A program made the translations under genes and the position numbers. The notes under the pieces are model-generated. The model saw only the letters and a list, made by a program, of their open reading frames with translations, was not told the origin of the DNA and did not search any database. From Candidatus Enterococcus wittei (GTDB taxonomy: Bacteria > Bacillota > Bacilli > Lactobacillales > Enterococcaceae): a stretch of 36,705 nucleotides of DNA. The DNA lies in assembly GCF_002140175.1 (NCBI RefSeq), contig NZ_NGMO01000003.1, positions 392,186 to 428,890 on the forward strand. Reading direction: 5' to 3'. Positions 8,537-19,884 of this stretch are shown one piece after another (positions within the stretch are counted from its first letter, which is position 1; every line of letters starts with the position of its first letter).

Positions 8537-9867
8537 GTCTTCCTCCTAATGACATAATCTCTAAAAACGGTATCTTCCTGCGAAAACTCCTTGTCTAGAT
8601 CTTCTACGGTATAGCTAGCTTCATAAGAAAAAGCATAAATATAAATGAGAACATAATATGCTTTATTATTTAAAACATATTCTGAAACACAAATTTCAGA
8701 ATTTTCTTCCAGTAGATCAGTAACAAATTTTTCTATATTCACCTGTGAAAACTCACTAGATTGCATTAATGTCTCTTGAAAAATACTCTTTTCATCCTCT
8801 GTTAATTTCAACGGATGACCAATATTACTTTCCCCAAGTATTCTCTTTCTTCTAGGTGTCGCCAATGAATATGGATCCATTAATTTTACTTGGCTTAGAA
8901 ATAACGTTTCAAAATAATAATCTATCTGACTTATTTTGCGAATCAACATGTTGATACTTCCTTCAATATCCTCTGTTTCACTTAGTAAAAAGCTGATTCG
9001 ATTAATTGCTGAAGAAATAAACCGCTGATTCTTATCGTTTATTTCCTTCAAAATATCATCGACGGATTCAAATTGTTCTTTGATGAAAACTAATTTTTCA
9101 TACAATTCATGATAAATTTCAATATAGTCTTTTTTGGTTGTAACCATTAACCTTTCAGCAATCTCTTCTAATAATTCATCATCCAGTAGCCAATTAATTG
9201 CGTCAATAATCTTCCCTTTATACTTATTTGGATGATCATTTGTCATTAGGTGGTAGTATGCCTTATCTACCACGTTGAGTTGGTATTCATTCGCTAATAA
9301 TAAAAATAATTGGTTGAGATCATCTTTTATTCCATCGTCTAAAATCTTTTGTATGTATTTTTTGATACTTGTGTTCAATTGCTTTAATTGAGAAAAAAAT
9401 TCTTTTGTTTGATGATAAGCTGATTCAATACTTAATTCTTCACGTCTATCAGAATTAAAATTTTCAAATAACTTATAGATTGTATAAACGTTCCTCGAAT
9501 AAGATAGTTCCGAACCTTGTTTAAAATTGTATAAAAATTCTAAAAAAGAGTAGCCAATATCACTCAATAAGATAATCACTTGGTAATTCGCATTGCGATC
9601 CTCACTCAGCCAGCCAGTATTTTTAAATCTACTTAAAAAAGCCAATGCACGTTCTCTTGAAGTTTGTTTTTTATCTTCAAACAAATTGACTCTCTCTGAA
9701 AAATAGTTTTCAAATATTGAAATGACTTCATTCTTCGTTAGTGTATGTTCTAATTTTTCATTGACTTGTTTGTATAACAAAAGTAAACAATCACTATATT
9801 CCTCTTTATTTTCACCACTCAATACATTAAAAAAATTTGCTGGAACTACTTCGAATATGCTTTTCAT
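8533..9867 (-). CDS. jetA: Wadjet anti-plasmid protein JetA (kleisin-like)
   Basis: 444 residues from the ATG at 9867, preceded by a GGGAGGG ribosome site. The frame stays open to a GTG at 9966, but no ribosome site supports that. The N-terminus MKSIFEVVPANFFNVL followed by a predicted winged-helix and helical region resembles the JetA/DUF5716 form, not the DUF3375 form; that subtype call is from memory. JetA is the kleisin-like subunit that links the JetC heads with JetB. First gene of jetABCD, with four-base overlap to jetB. No consensus promoter is obvious; a hairpin with T run lies 147 bases upstream (10014-10034). Confidence 0.85.
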   Translation of the reverse strand: MKSIFEVVPANFFNVLSGENKEEYSDCLLLLYKQVNEKLEHTLTKNEVISIFENYFSERVNLFEDKKQTSRERALAFLSRFKNTGWLSEDRNANYQVIILLSDIGYSFLEFLYNFKQGSELSYSRNVYTIYKLFENFNSDRREELSIESAYHQTKEFFSQLKQLNTSIKKYIQKILDDGIKDDLNQLFLLLANEYQLNVVDKAYYHLMTNDHPNKYKGKIIDAINWLLDDELLEEIAERLMVTTKKDYIEIYHELYEKLVFIKEQFESVDDILKEINDKNQRFISSAINRISFLLSETEDIEGSINMLIRKISQIDYYFETLFLSQVKLMDPYSLATPRRKRILGESNIGHPLKLTEDEKSIFQETLMQSSEFSQVNIEKFVTDLLEENSEICVSEYVLNNKAYYVLIYIYAFSYEASYTVEDLDKEFSQEDTVFRDYVIRRKT

Positions 9868-10007
9868 ATACCCTCCCTCGCACAAAAATAAAGCGCTATC
9901 ATTTTCCGTTAAGTTATCAAAGCTTAGTACACTAATATTTAGAAATTTAGACATACTACTGTACACCTAAAATCATATCACAATTTATAAAAATATTTCT
10001 AAAAAAC

Positions 10008-10034
10008 ATAAAAATATGGAAGAAATTTCCATAT
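10008..10034 (-). terminator. hairpin with T-rich tail upstream of jetA
   Basis: On the minus strand ATATGGAA-ATTTC-TTCCATAT is followed by TTTTATGTTTTTT. It could terminate transcripts from the decayed gene upstream, or attenuate read-through into jetABCD. The bases from 10035 to 10256 show no gene. Confidence 0.45.
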
Positions 10035-10256
10035 ACTCTTTTCTGTCTTGCTCATATTTTCCCTTTCCACTAAGAGACACACACTAATCATAGATATTAC
10101 AGATTATATGGTATTTTTCTCCAATCGTTATTTTAAGCAAAAAATTGCTCTTACTATCCAAATATTGATTTTGTAAGTTTGCTTTCCTTAAACAGGCTAA
10201 AATATTTATTTTTTGATAGATTAATTCAAAAATCATAAGGAACAACATCATTGTAC

Positions 10257-10733
10257 TTATTTCCTGAAACTAACTATCGATAAAACAAGTGCAATAATGA
10301 TGTTGATTAAAGAAACCTTACTCACTAAAGGAAGGAATATACCCCAGACTGCCAGGGATACTACTCCTGCTTACCCGAAAATCGCAAGAGCAAATTTTTT
10401 ACTATTGATACACTTCTCCCTATGATTGAAGTTTGGACCTGTTAAAAAATCTTTTACATAGGTTTTACTATTTTCAGATTCTGGGATATGATTAAAATAA
10501 AATGTACACAACAAAAAAATCAGTTGACCGATATCAAACCAATAGGATTCTGCCTGGTTTCTTGATATTAATACTTCAATAATGAAGAAAACGAGTACAA
10601 AACATGCCATTTTCAATGATGAATAACATGCAAAAAGTATTTTTTATGTATTTCTGAAAGGTCTTTTAGAATAATGCTTGATGAAAGAAGCATTCTTTAC
10701 TAGTCGATAACGAAGTTTGACTACCTCAGACAT
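10257..10733 (-). pseudogene. decayed small membrane protein gene with two in-frame stops
   Basis: From an ATG at 10733 (GGAG 12 bases ahead, loose) one reading frame of 159 codons runs to a stop at 10257. It is interrupted only by TAA codons at 10644-10646 (codon 30) and 10371-10373 (codon 121). The translation starts MSEVVKLRYRLVKNASF, has two hydrophobic segments after the first stop (ACFVLVFFIIEVLI and FDIGQLIFLLCTFYF), a soluble stretch GPNFNHREKCINSKKF, then two more after the second stop (VSLAVWGIFLPLV and NIIIALVLSIVSF). Membrane pattern continuing across both stops in one frame argues for nonsense mutations in a former four-segment membrane protein. Family not recognised. Confidence 0.55.
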
Positions 10734-10970
10734 GGTTCAACATCACTCCTATCAATAAAAATATTTAATTTATAGCATAAAAAGTACTAGCAGCGCATAA
10801 CAGCTTCTTTTTTTCACACATTTCAAACATCATCTTCTTAAATAAATCAATTTGGGAAGCAATGAAAGGAATCTAGATATACAAACAATTTTAATCTGTA
10901 GACGAAATTTTAAGTAATAAACATAAACATTTTTTGATATTTTTTTCTAAAAATGAAAGGAAGTAACCTA

Positions 10971-11348
10971 ATGGACAAAACAACCTATAGAACAGCCAAT
11001 GAAGGTAGTAAAAAGGTATATATAAATAAAAAAATAATGATTTTTGACATTATTTTTAGCTTCATCACAAATGAACCTATACTTCAGACACAATTTCTAC
11101 ACAGAAAACTAGAGTTACTGATGAAGGAAAAGGGCATGAATATTGATATCGAAACCTATAGCTCAAATAAAATAGATCAATATGGGGGACAAGCTGATCT
11201 TATATTATTAACCCCTGTATTTGGACATGCTAAAGAAGAATTTGAAAAAAAATTCCCTGAAACACCAGTCATAGCTATTTCCAAACAGGACTATGGTTTG
11301 TTAAATATGGAATCATTGTATAACGGAATAATAGACTTATTAAAATAA
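10971..11348 (+). CDS. stand-alone PTS EIIB-like protein (lactose/cellobiose type) without the active-site Cys
   Basis: 125 residues from the ATG at 10971, which has an AAAGGAAG site 7 bases ahead. The second half follows the lactose/cellobiose IIB fold: DLILLTPVFGHAKEEFEKKF, then PVIAISKQDYGLLNMESLYNGIIDLL, matching the family pattern VVLLGPQ...IPVAVIDPRDYGMMNGEKVL. The first beta strand, where IIB proteins carry the phosphorylated cysteine, reads MIFDIIFSFITNEP, and there is no Cys anywhere in the protein. It therefore cannot carry out normal phosphotransfer. It may be a regulatory relic or a decaying gene. No IIA, IIC or sugar genes adjoin it. Confidence 0.6.
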   Translation: MDKTTYRTANEGSKKVYINKKIMIFDIIFSFITNEPILQTQFLHRKLELLMKEKGMNIDIETYSSNKIDQYGGQADLILLTPVFGHAKEEFEKKFPETPVIAISKQDYGLLNMESLYNGIIDLLK

Positions 11349-11441
11349 GACTGCTAAAACATCCATATGCACTATTACTAAAAGACAAAGATTTAATGCA
11401 TAGCTCCTCAGCTTTTATTCGACCTATGTATATGTATCCTG

Positions 11442-11650
11442 TTACTCTTCTTTTGTGTTTGCTGAAAAGCCAAAACTAAATACACTAATAGCAAATCCTA
11501 ACATGATGGAGAATAATTTATGTTTTTATAGCTTATCCTTCCTGACTCATTGATTTTATAGTATCATTCCTCACCCACTATAGAAATCGTTTTCTTAAAA
11601 GAGTAGTTAATATGTCAGGTTTAAATAGTTTCTTTGTGTTTAACTGTCAT
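11442..11650 (-). pseudogene. possible decayed short gene
   Basis: A very strong GGAGGAGGG site precedes an ATG at 11650, but that frame (MTVKHKETI) stops after nine codons. Downstream in shifted frames are WVRNDTIKSMSQEG and then KHKLFSIMLGFAISVFSFGFSANTKEE-like text ending at 11442, which looks like a membrane segment with a polar tail. This suggests a short gene broken by frameshifts. The evidence is weak. Confidence 0.3.
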
Positions 11651-11777
11651 TTAAATTCCCTCCTCCAAACAAAAGTTTACTTTATAATAATGAATTTATA
11701 ATTTTCAGTAATTTTCTATTACATTTACTGATAATCTATTTACCTATGAAACATTATATTCACGATGTATAATCGGC

Positions 11778-11936
11778 TCAGTATTCGCTATCCTTCACTT
11801 CAAAGGCCACAAATCTTAACGGGAAGACGGTAAAACGAAAAGGAATAGGCAGTTTTTCCTGACTATGACTCTGCGTGTTTAGGGTGAACATCACATGCAC
11901 TAACCTGTTACCTTCACTATAACTTGGATGTAACTT
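11778..11936 (-). other. open fragment of unknown origin
   Basis: A 52-codon stretch without its own start reads HVMFTLNTQSHSQEKL...FVAFEVKDSEY. Its beta-rich style recalls DUF4352/DUF5067 lipoprotein domains such as the fragment at 13527-13817, but I cannot confirm a relation. Nothing else is recognised in 11349-11974. Confidence 0.2.
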
Positions 11937-11974
11937 TTAAGGAAATGAGTCAACATACTTTGTAAATGATTGAT

Positions 11975-12301
11975 TTAGTAAGCATTTTCTATAGTGAATA
12001 TTGGATTAGCTATTTTGAGTATGCGATCACCTTTATTAATATATTTGAAGTATTTTTTTACATAATAGTCATCATGAAGCGAGCTTTTTTTCATCAGATT
12101 TAATCGTAATTTTTCTTTTTCCAAAATTGTTAGATGATGCATAGAATCAATTTGGTTATTGATTGCATTTCTAAGCAACACGCTTTCCTCGTCTTCATAG
12201 CTATTTTTTAGCCCATGTCCAAATAATTTAAGGATGGAGATTTTTATTAATCCATTCTTTCTAGAATCATATGAAGAATCCTGACTGGAAAATTCATCCA
12301 A
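11975..12301 (-). CDS. hypothetical protein, possibly a fragment
   Basis: A 108-codon frame starting MDEFSSQDSSYDSRKNG. From KISILKLFGHGLK onward it is lysine- and leucine-rich, predicted helical, and ends KIANPIFTIENAY. No ribosome site precedes the first ATG, and this start overlaps the broken AbiEi-like gene in another frame. It may be the 3' part of a different gene fused by deletion to the AbiEi remnant. Family not recognised. Confidence 0.35.
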   Translation of the reverse strand: MDEFSSQDSSYDSRKNGLIKISILKLFGHGLKNSYEDEESVLLRNAINNQIDSMHHLTILEKEKLRLNLMKKSSLHDDYYVKKYFKYINKGDRILKIANPIFTIENAY

Positions 12302-12590
12302 ACAGTATAAGGAAATTTATCTGTAAGGTCGTGTATATATAGTGCTGTTTCATTAGAATAAATCCCTTTAGGCAAAATCATCTGACGTACCAGAAATCAT
12401 CTACATAACTGTTCGTCCTAATATAAACGCCATAATATACTTCTTCAAGAACCCCGCCTTTTATCAAATCGTTAATAAAATCTTTTGAAATATCTTTCTT
12501 CAAAAAATCTTCATTAGTGAAAATAATATCCGACTTAATCAAGTTTTCTGCTTGCTTCAACTGTTCCTTTTGTACTTCAAAGAACTCCAT
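12256..12590 (-). pseudogene. broken AbiEi-type (type IV antitoxin) transcriptional regulator
   Basis: The N-terminal 70 codons from the ATG at 12590 (AAGGTGAAAG site) form the AbiEi winged helix: FTNEDFLKKDISKDFINDLI followed by GVLEEVYYGVYI and DDFWYV. A one-base deletion near 12390 shifts the frame; the next frame continues MILPKGIYSNETALYIHDLT, exactly the AbiEi continuation seen as YPKGIYSHETALYLHGLT in the family. The text then loses similarity after MNFP and stops near 12256. The C-terminal half needed to neutralise the AbiEii toxin is missing, and no AbiEii gene is visible. A dead remnant of an abortive-infection toxin-antitoxin system. Confidence 0.65.
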
Positions 12591-12605
12591 ACTTTCACCT
12601 TCTTT

Positions 12606-12632
12606 TTCTTAGTAAATTAAAATTACTAAGAA
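12606..12632. promoter_or_regulatory. 10-bp inverted repeat at the AbiEi-like gene: candidate operator
   Basis: TTCTTAGTAA-ATTAAAA-TTACTAAGAA is a perfect 10-bp inverted repeat just upstream of the ribosome site of the AbiEi-like gene. AbiEi-family antitoxins are known to repress their own promoter by binding inverted repeats, so this is a natural operator candidate. The function is inferred from position. Confidence 0.5.
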
Positions 12633-12639
12633 GAATATG

Positions 12640-13255
12640 GATAGTTCTTATATAAAAAGCGCAAAAGAAAAAGGCTTACGCCCTTCATCAAAAAACTATG
12701 CGGAGTATTTCTCTCTACGCCATGTGATTGCAATGTTGTTCGGTCACACATTCTACAATACCGTACCAGTCGGAGCGACCGCTGGCATATTGCAGCCTTA
12801 CGAGATGTGGTCAGGCATGACAGCCTACAAATTTCACAGGGGCATTCGGTATATTAGAGTATCATCCTTTAATTTACCGCCTACTGCTACTCTCACGCGT
12901 TTCTTGTCTTATAGATTATTTCTAATCACTTCACGGCGAAGGACTTCTTTGGATGTTTCCGTCAGTGCTAAATGCCAATCCCTTAGCAATTCTCTTTACG
13001 GAGGGGCTAAGTCTTATCAACCTAGCTTTCTATTGTCGTCTCGACAAGTTCGCTACCTTACATTTGGTCACACTTTGCACACGTTCTTTGCGCTCCAATG
13101 CTTTTACACTGGCTTTCCCCTTGTTACCAAGAATACTCACTTGATACGCAACAGTATCCCATTACGACACCAACAACGACTTATTACCAAACGTTCCTTG
13201 ACGAGTTGCTTAAACTCTCATACACAAGGTTCTGCATCAGTTTTTTGATAAAAAG
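12640..13255. other. GC-richer block, probably non-coding, origin unknown
   Basis: About 600 bases visibly richer in G and C than their surroundings, with sharp edges. The plus strand is open for 203 codons from 12637, and shorter frames overlap it. The translation is Ser/Thr/Leu/Phe/Arg-rich without domain character and lacks a ribosome site, so I do not call it a gene. All minus frames have frequent stops, though one holds ILGNKGKASVKALERKERVQ-like text. It may be the non-coding or decayed part of a mobile element, or a structured RNA. I could not place it. Confidence 0.3.
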
Positions 13256-13526
13256 AATAAACTTTTTATCATTTTTCAGGGAGTTTATTATCCCATATAT
13301 CAAAATAAATTGCAAACGGATTCTTAAATAATATTTGACTTATTTATTAATGATTCTTCAATCTTTCAATACGCTATGCACGGAAAACTTGTGTCACAAG
13401 ATCCAAATGACTAGTGTTTCAAGCAGACCAACTTTATTTTCTTCAGCCATTCTTCCAATTTCCTCATTTTCATTTTCAAAAATCACAAAAATGATATTAA
13501 CTTGAAAGTCACTAATAAAATAAGCC

Positions 13527-13817
13527 TTACAAAGTAAAGGGTAATCCAACAAAATAACCATTCGCTCTACGTACTACGTTTTGGTAATCCTGCATTTCAC
13601 TCGGTAATTGGTAATAGTAATTTATCGTCTTTACATTGCCACTTTCAATATACTCTGGACTGTCTAATATCATAGCATACTCATAAAGTTCTTCACCATC
13701 CTTATTTTCAATCGACCATTGTTGCGGACGTATCGGATTTTCTGTATCATTTTTCAATGTATAGGTCACTTGTAATACACGATCATGCTGTGCAAATTCA
13801 TTTCTTTTTTCGGTCAA
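13527..13817 (-). pseudogene. C-terminal fragment of a DUF5067/DUF4352-like surface lipoprotein
   Basis: The frame is open from TTG at 13817 but is not preceded by a ribosome site or a signal peptide; a stop lies only five codons further upstream. The text RVLQVTYTLKNDTENPIRPQQW and GEELYEYAMILDSPEY, then VKTINYYYQLP and VVRRANGYFVGLPFTL, has the beta-sandwich pattern of DUF5067/DUF4352 lipoproteins (tether, then V-x-V-x-x-T-x-x-N). The N-terminal lipobox and linker are missing, so this is a 5'-truncated remnant. The family call is moderate. The bases 13256-13526 show only short open traces; 13818-14077 show no gene. Confidence 0.5.
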
Positions 13818-14077
13818 TTCAAAATTTCAGATGATGATACTTATGAAAAAATAGTTCCCAGTATTAAACTAAAAGCGATAGTGGGGCTAAAATTTTGATG
13901 TTAGTTTAGAAAAAGTGAATAATATTTCTCATACATTAACATAAACTAAAAGGATGAAATACAAGAACTAGAAATACTCTTTATAGGTATTTTTTCAATA
14001 ATATTAAAATTCAAAAAACTTACATCATTGAAACATCTAAAACACAAATGACTATAAAATCACTTTTAAGGCAATAT

Positions 14078-14113
14078 AAAAAACTTCAAATGCTGTTTTA
14101 TCAACATTTGAAG
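14078..14113 (-). terminator. rho-independent terminator of the suf operon
   Basis: On the minus strand CTTCAAATG, a 12-base loop, CATTTGAAG and then TTTTTTAT, placed 15 bases after the sufB stop. Confidence 0.85.
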
Positions 14114-14127
14114 CTCGTACTATATGA

Positions 14128-15519
14128 TTATCCCACTGACCCTTCCATCTCATAACTGATCAATCGGTTTAATTCTACTGCGTATTCCATTGGTAATTCT
14201 TTGGTGAATGGTTCAACGAATCCCATGACGATCATTTCAGTCGCTTCAGATTCGGTCAAGCCTCGGCTCATAAGGTAATAAAGTTGTTCTTCAGAGATTT
14301 TTGAGACTTTTGCTTCGTGTTCCAAAGAGACTTGGCTGTTGTGGATCTCGTTGAATGGGATCGTATCGGATTTTGAGAGTTCATCCATGATGATCGTGTC
14401 ACATTCAATATGGGAGATCGATCCAGCACTCTTTTTGCCAAATGTGACTTGGCCACGATAGTTTACTTCCCCGCCGTCTTTTGAGATGGATTTTGAGACG
14501 ATCGAGCTAGAAGTGTTTGGTGCATTATGGATCATTTTTGCACCAGTATCTTGGATTTGATTCGCACCGGCAAATGCGATAGAAAGCATCGTGCCACGAG
14601 CGCCTTTTCCGTCCAAGTACACACTTGGATATTTCATCGTTGTTTTTGCGCCTAAGTTTCCATCGATCCATTCGACCGTTGCCCCTTCGTAGGCTTTTGC
14701 TCGTTTGGTGACGAGATTGTAGACATTGTCTGACCAGTTTTGGATCGTTGTATAGCGGCAGTAAGCATCTTTTCTCGTAAAGATTTCTACGATAGCTGCA
14801 TGTAGACTGTTGCTTGAATAGGTTGGTGCTGTACAGCCTTCTACATAATGGATGCTTGCACCTTCGTCAACGATGATCAACGTCCGTTCAAATTGTCCAG
14901 TGTTCTCCGCATTGATCCGGAAATACGTTTGTAATGGGACATCGACTTTGACTCCTTTTGGTACATAGATGAACGTACCACCTGACCATACCGCAGAGTT
15001 TAATGCGGCTAATTTATTGTCAGTTGGAGGTACAAGTTTGGAGAAATATTCTTTGAACAATTCAGGGTATTCTTTAAGTGCAGAATCCGTATCTGTAAAG
15101 ACGATCCCTAATTTTTCAAATTCATCTTTCATATTGTGGTATACGACTTCTGATTCGTATTGGGCAGAAGCACCGGCTAAATACGCACGTTCCGCTTCTG
15201 GTATCCCGATCCGTTCAAAGGTTTCTTTGATTTTATCTGGTACATCATCCCAGTCACGAGCTGGTCCGTCACTTGGTCTTTGATAATATTTGATCGCATT
15301 GAAATCGATGTCTGACAAATCAGGGCCCCAAGTTGGCATCGACATCTTATGGAATGTTTCTAGAGATTTCAATCGAAATTCTAACATCCATTCTGGTTCG
15401 TCTTTGATTCTAGACATTTCACGAACAACTTCTTCAGTCAAGCCTTCACCTGTACTAAAAACAGGTTCTACATCATCGTGAAAGCCAAATTTATATTCTT
15501 CTAATTCTGGTACACCCAT
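14128..15519 (-). CDS. sufB: Fe-S cluster assembly scaffold protein SufB
   Basis: 463 residues from the ATG at 15519 (GAGGAG site; the frame is open to 15546). SufB with SufC and SufD forms the SufBC2D scaffold on which Fe-S clusters are built in the cytosol. Recognisable Gram-positive SufB blocks are [69 protein letters not shown] and the conserved end [23 protein letters not shown]. The beta-helix core spans roughly residues 130-400. Last gene of sufCDSUB; the start lies just past the sufU stop, with five bases separating stop and ATG. Length is normal for the family. Confidence 0.97.
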   Translation of the reverse strand: MGVPELEEYKFGFHDDVEPVFSTGEGLTEEVVREMSRIKDEPEWMLEFRLKSLETFHKMSMPTWGPDLSDIDFNAIKYYQRPSDGPARDWDDVPDKIKETFERIGIPEAERAYLAGASAQYESEVVYHNMKDEFEKLGIVFTDTDSALKEYPELFKEYFSKLVPPTDNKLAALNSAVWSGGTFIYVPKGVKVDVPLQTYFRINAENTGQFERTLIIVDEGASIHYVEGCTAPTYSSNSLHAAIVEIFTRKDAYCRYTTIQNWSDNVYNLVTKRAKAYEGATVEWIDGNLGAKTTMKYPSVYLDGKGARGTMLSIAFAGANQIQDTGAKMIHNAPNTSSSIVSKSISKDGGEVNYRGQVTFGKKSAGSISHIECDTIIMDELSKSDTIPFNEIHNSQVSLEHEAKVSKISEEQLYYLMSRGLTESEATEMIVMGFVEPFTKELPMEYAVELNRLISYEMEGSVG

Positions 15520-15523
15520 GTTC

Positions 15524-18502
<2,979 letters not shown>

Positions 18503-18516
18503 AGATGTGCTCCTCC

Positions 18517-19290
18517 TTACGCTTCTTCTTCTTTGTAGTCGATTCCTAATTCTTTACTGATTCCTGCATATCCTTCTGCTTCAAGGCGTTTTGCTAAATC
18601 AGCTGTTCCAGTCATCACCACTCGACCATCCATCATGATATGCACCACGTCAGGTGTGATATAGTTCAAGAGACGTTGATAGTGGGTGATGATCAATGCG
18701 CCAAAGTTTTCGCCACGCATTTCATTGACTCCTTTAGCAACGACTTTCAAAGCATCGATATCCAATCCTGAGTCGATTTCATCTAAAATCGCAAATGTTG
18801 GTTCCAACATCAACAATTGTAAAATTTCATTGCGTTTCTTCTCACCACCAGAGAATCCTTCATTCAAATAACGCTCTGCCATTTCTTCTGGCATATTCAA
18901 AAGTGCCATTTTTTCATCTAATTTTTTTAAAAATGACATGACAGAAATCTTATTGTCTTCATCACGTGTGGCATTGATTGCAGCACGCATAAATTCTGCA
19001 TTGGTAATTCCCGGAATTTCACTTGGGTATTGCATGGCTAAAAATAGACCTAAACGTGCCCGTTCATCGACTTCTAAGTCTAAGACATTTTCACCATCAA
19101 AAAGGATTTCACCTTCCGTCACTTCATAGTTAGGATTTCCCATGATTGCCGCAGATAAGGTAGATTTTCCTGTTCCGTTTGGTCCCATGATCGCATGGAT
19201 CTCACCGGTTTTCATTGTTAAATTGACGCCCTTAAGGATCTCTTTATCCTCGATCGACACATGTAAATTTTTAATTTCTAAGACAGACAT
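18517..19290 (-). CDS. sufC: Fe-S assembly ATPase SufC
   Basis: 257 residues from the ATG at 19290, preceded by TTTGGAGGGAA; the frame is open to 19323. ABC-type ATPase that drives conformational change in SufB-SufD; soluble despite the ABC fold. Walker A GPNGTGKST at residues 36-44, signature FSGGEKKR, Walker B FAILDEIDSGLD, H-loop ITHYQR. The EKKRNEI signature and ITHYQRLL are specific to SufC. First gene of the operon. Confidence 0.97.
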   Translation of the reverse strand: MSVLEIKNLHVSIEDKEILKGVNLTMKTGEIHAIMGPNGTGKSTLSAAIMGNPNYEVTEGEILFDGENVLDLEVDERARLGLFLAMQYPSEIPGITNAEFMRAAINATRDEDNKISVMSFLKKLDEKMALLNMPEEMAERYLNEGFSGGEKKRNEILQLLMLEPTFAILDEIDSGLDIDALKVVAKGVNEMRGENFGALIITHYQRLLNYITPDVVHIMMDGRVVMTGTADLAKRLEAEGYAGISKELGIDYKEEEA

Positions 19291-19325
19291 GCAAATTCCC
19301 TCCAAATTCTGTTTCGTTCTCACTT

Positions 19326-19354
19326 ATTTTAGACTAATTGAGAATGAATCGCAA
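19326..19354 (-). promoter_or_regulatory. sufCDSUB promoter
   Basis: -35 TTGCGA at 19349-19354, 17-base spacer, -10 TAAAAT at 19326-19331, ending 35 bases ahead of the sufC start. Good sigma-A match except the end of the -35. A convincing Fur or PerR box was not found. Confidence 0.7.
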
Positions 19355-19379
19355 TGATCATCCTTATTAAAAATTGAAT

Positions 19380-19826
19380 AAATTTGATTTATTCCTATTA
19401 AACCCTTACTTCTAGATGATAATTTTTATAATCTAAACAAAGGATAAAAAATCGTAGTGAAAAATCTCATACTCTATAAAAAAATGAATGAAATCAGTGT
19501 CAAAAAATCGAATTGACTATTTTTATATATCGTATATCTTAAAATCAACATAATTGCTACAACAATGACTAAAATTCCGACTGAAATATAGTTCCTTTAA
19601 CTCCTTTATTTTTCATTTTTACTCCTCTTTTAGTTAAGAACTGTATTTTAGATTTTTTGCTTCAAGTGACTCCTATTTAGAAAACGGGTTTGAATATTTC
19701 CGATCATTTTATCCAAGTTTTCTAAAATAGTTTGTTTGACCTACTCATGGTTGGAAATATGTATATAAGTTTGAAAAAAAATAATAAAACTTAGCTTTAC
19801 GAGAAAACTAGATCTAAAAACAATAC
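19380..19826. other. intergenic region, no gene seen
   Basis: About 450 AT-rich bases upstream of the suf promoter. All frames are short, no ribosome site precedes an open frame, and no RNA gene was recognised. Confidence 0.6.
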
Positions 19827-19868
19827 AAAAATATCGTAAAACATTTTTCATGCTTTACGATATTTTTT
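19827..19868. terminator. bidirectional terminator distal to metQ
   Basis: AAAAATATCGTAAA and TTTACGATATTTTTT form a stem of about 14 bp with T runs on either strand. It probably ends metNIQ transcripts after they cross the repeats at 19885-20145. Confidence 0.7.
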
Positions 19869-19884
19869 GTTACCTATTTAGAAC

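Noticed and set aside
9868-9966. N-terminal extension of JetA from a GTG at 9966
   Set aside because: No ribosome site at that start, while GGGAGGG precedes the ATG at 9867 and the family N-terminus begins there.
12637-13248. 203-codon plus-strand open frame as a real gene
   Set aside because: No ribosome site, Ser/Thr/Phe/Arg-biased text without domain character, overlapping frames equally open; reported as a compositional block instead.
19326-19380. Fur or PerR box at the suf promoter
   Set aside because: The best 7-1-7 match (TGAGAATGAATCGCA) has only about 10 of 14 positions, too weak in AT-rich DNA.
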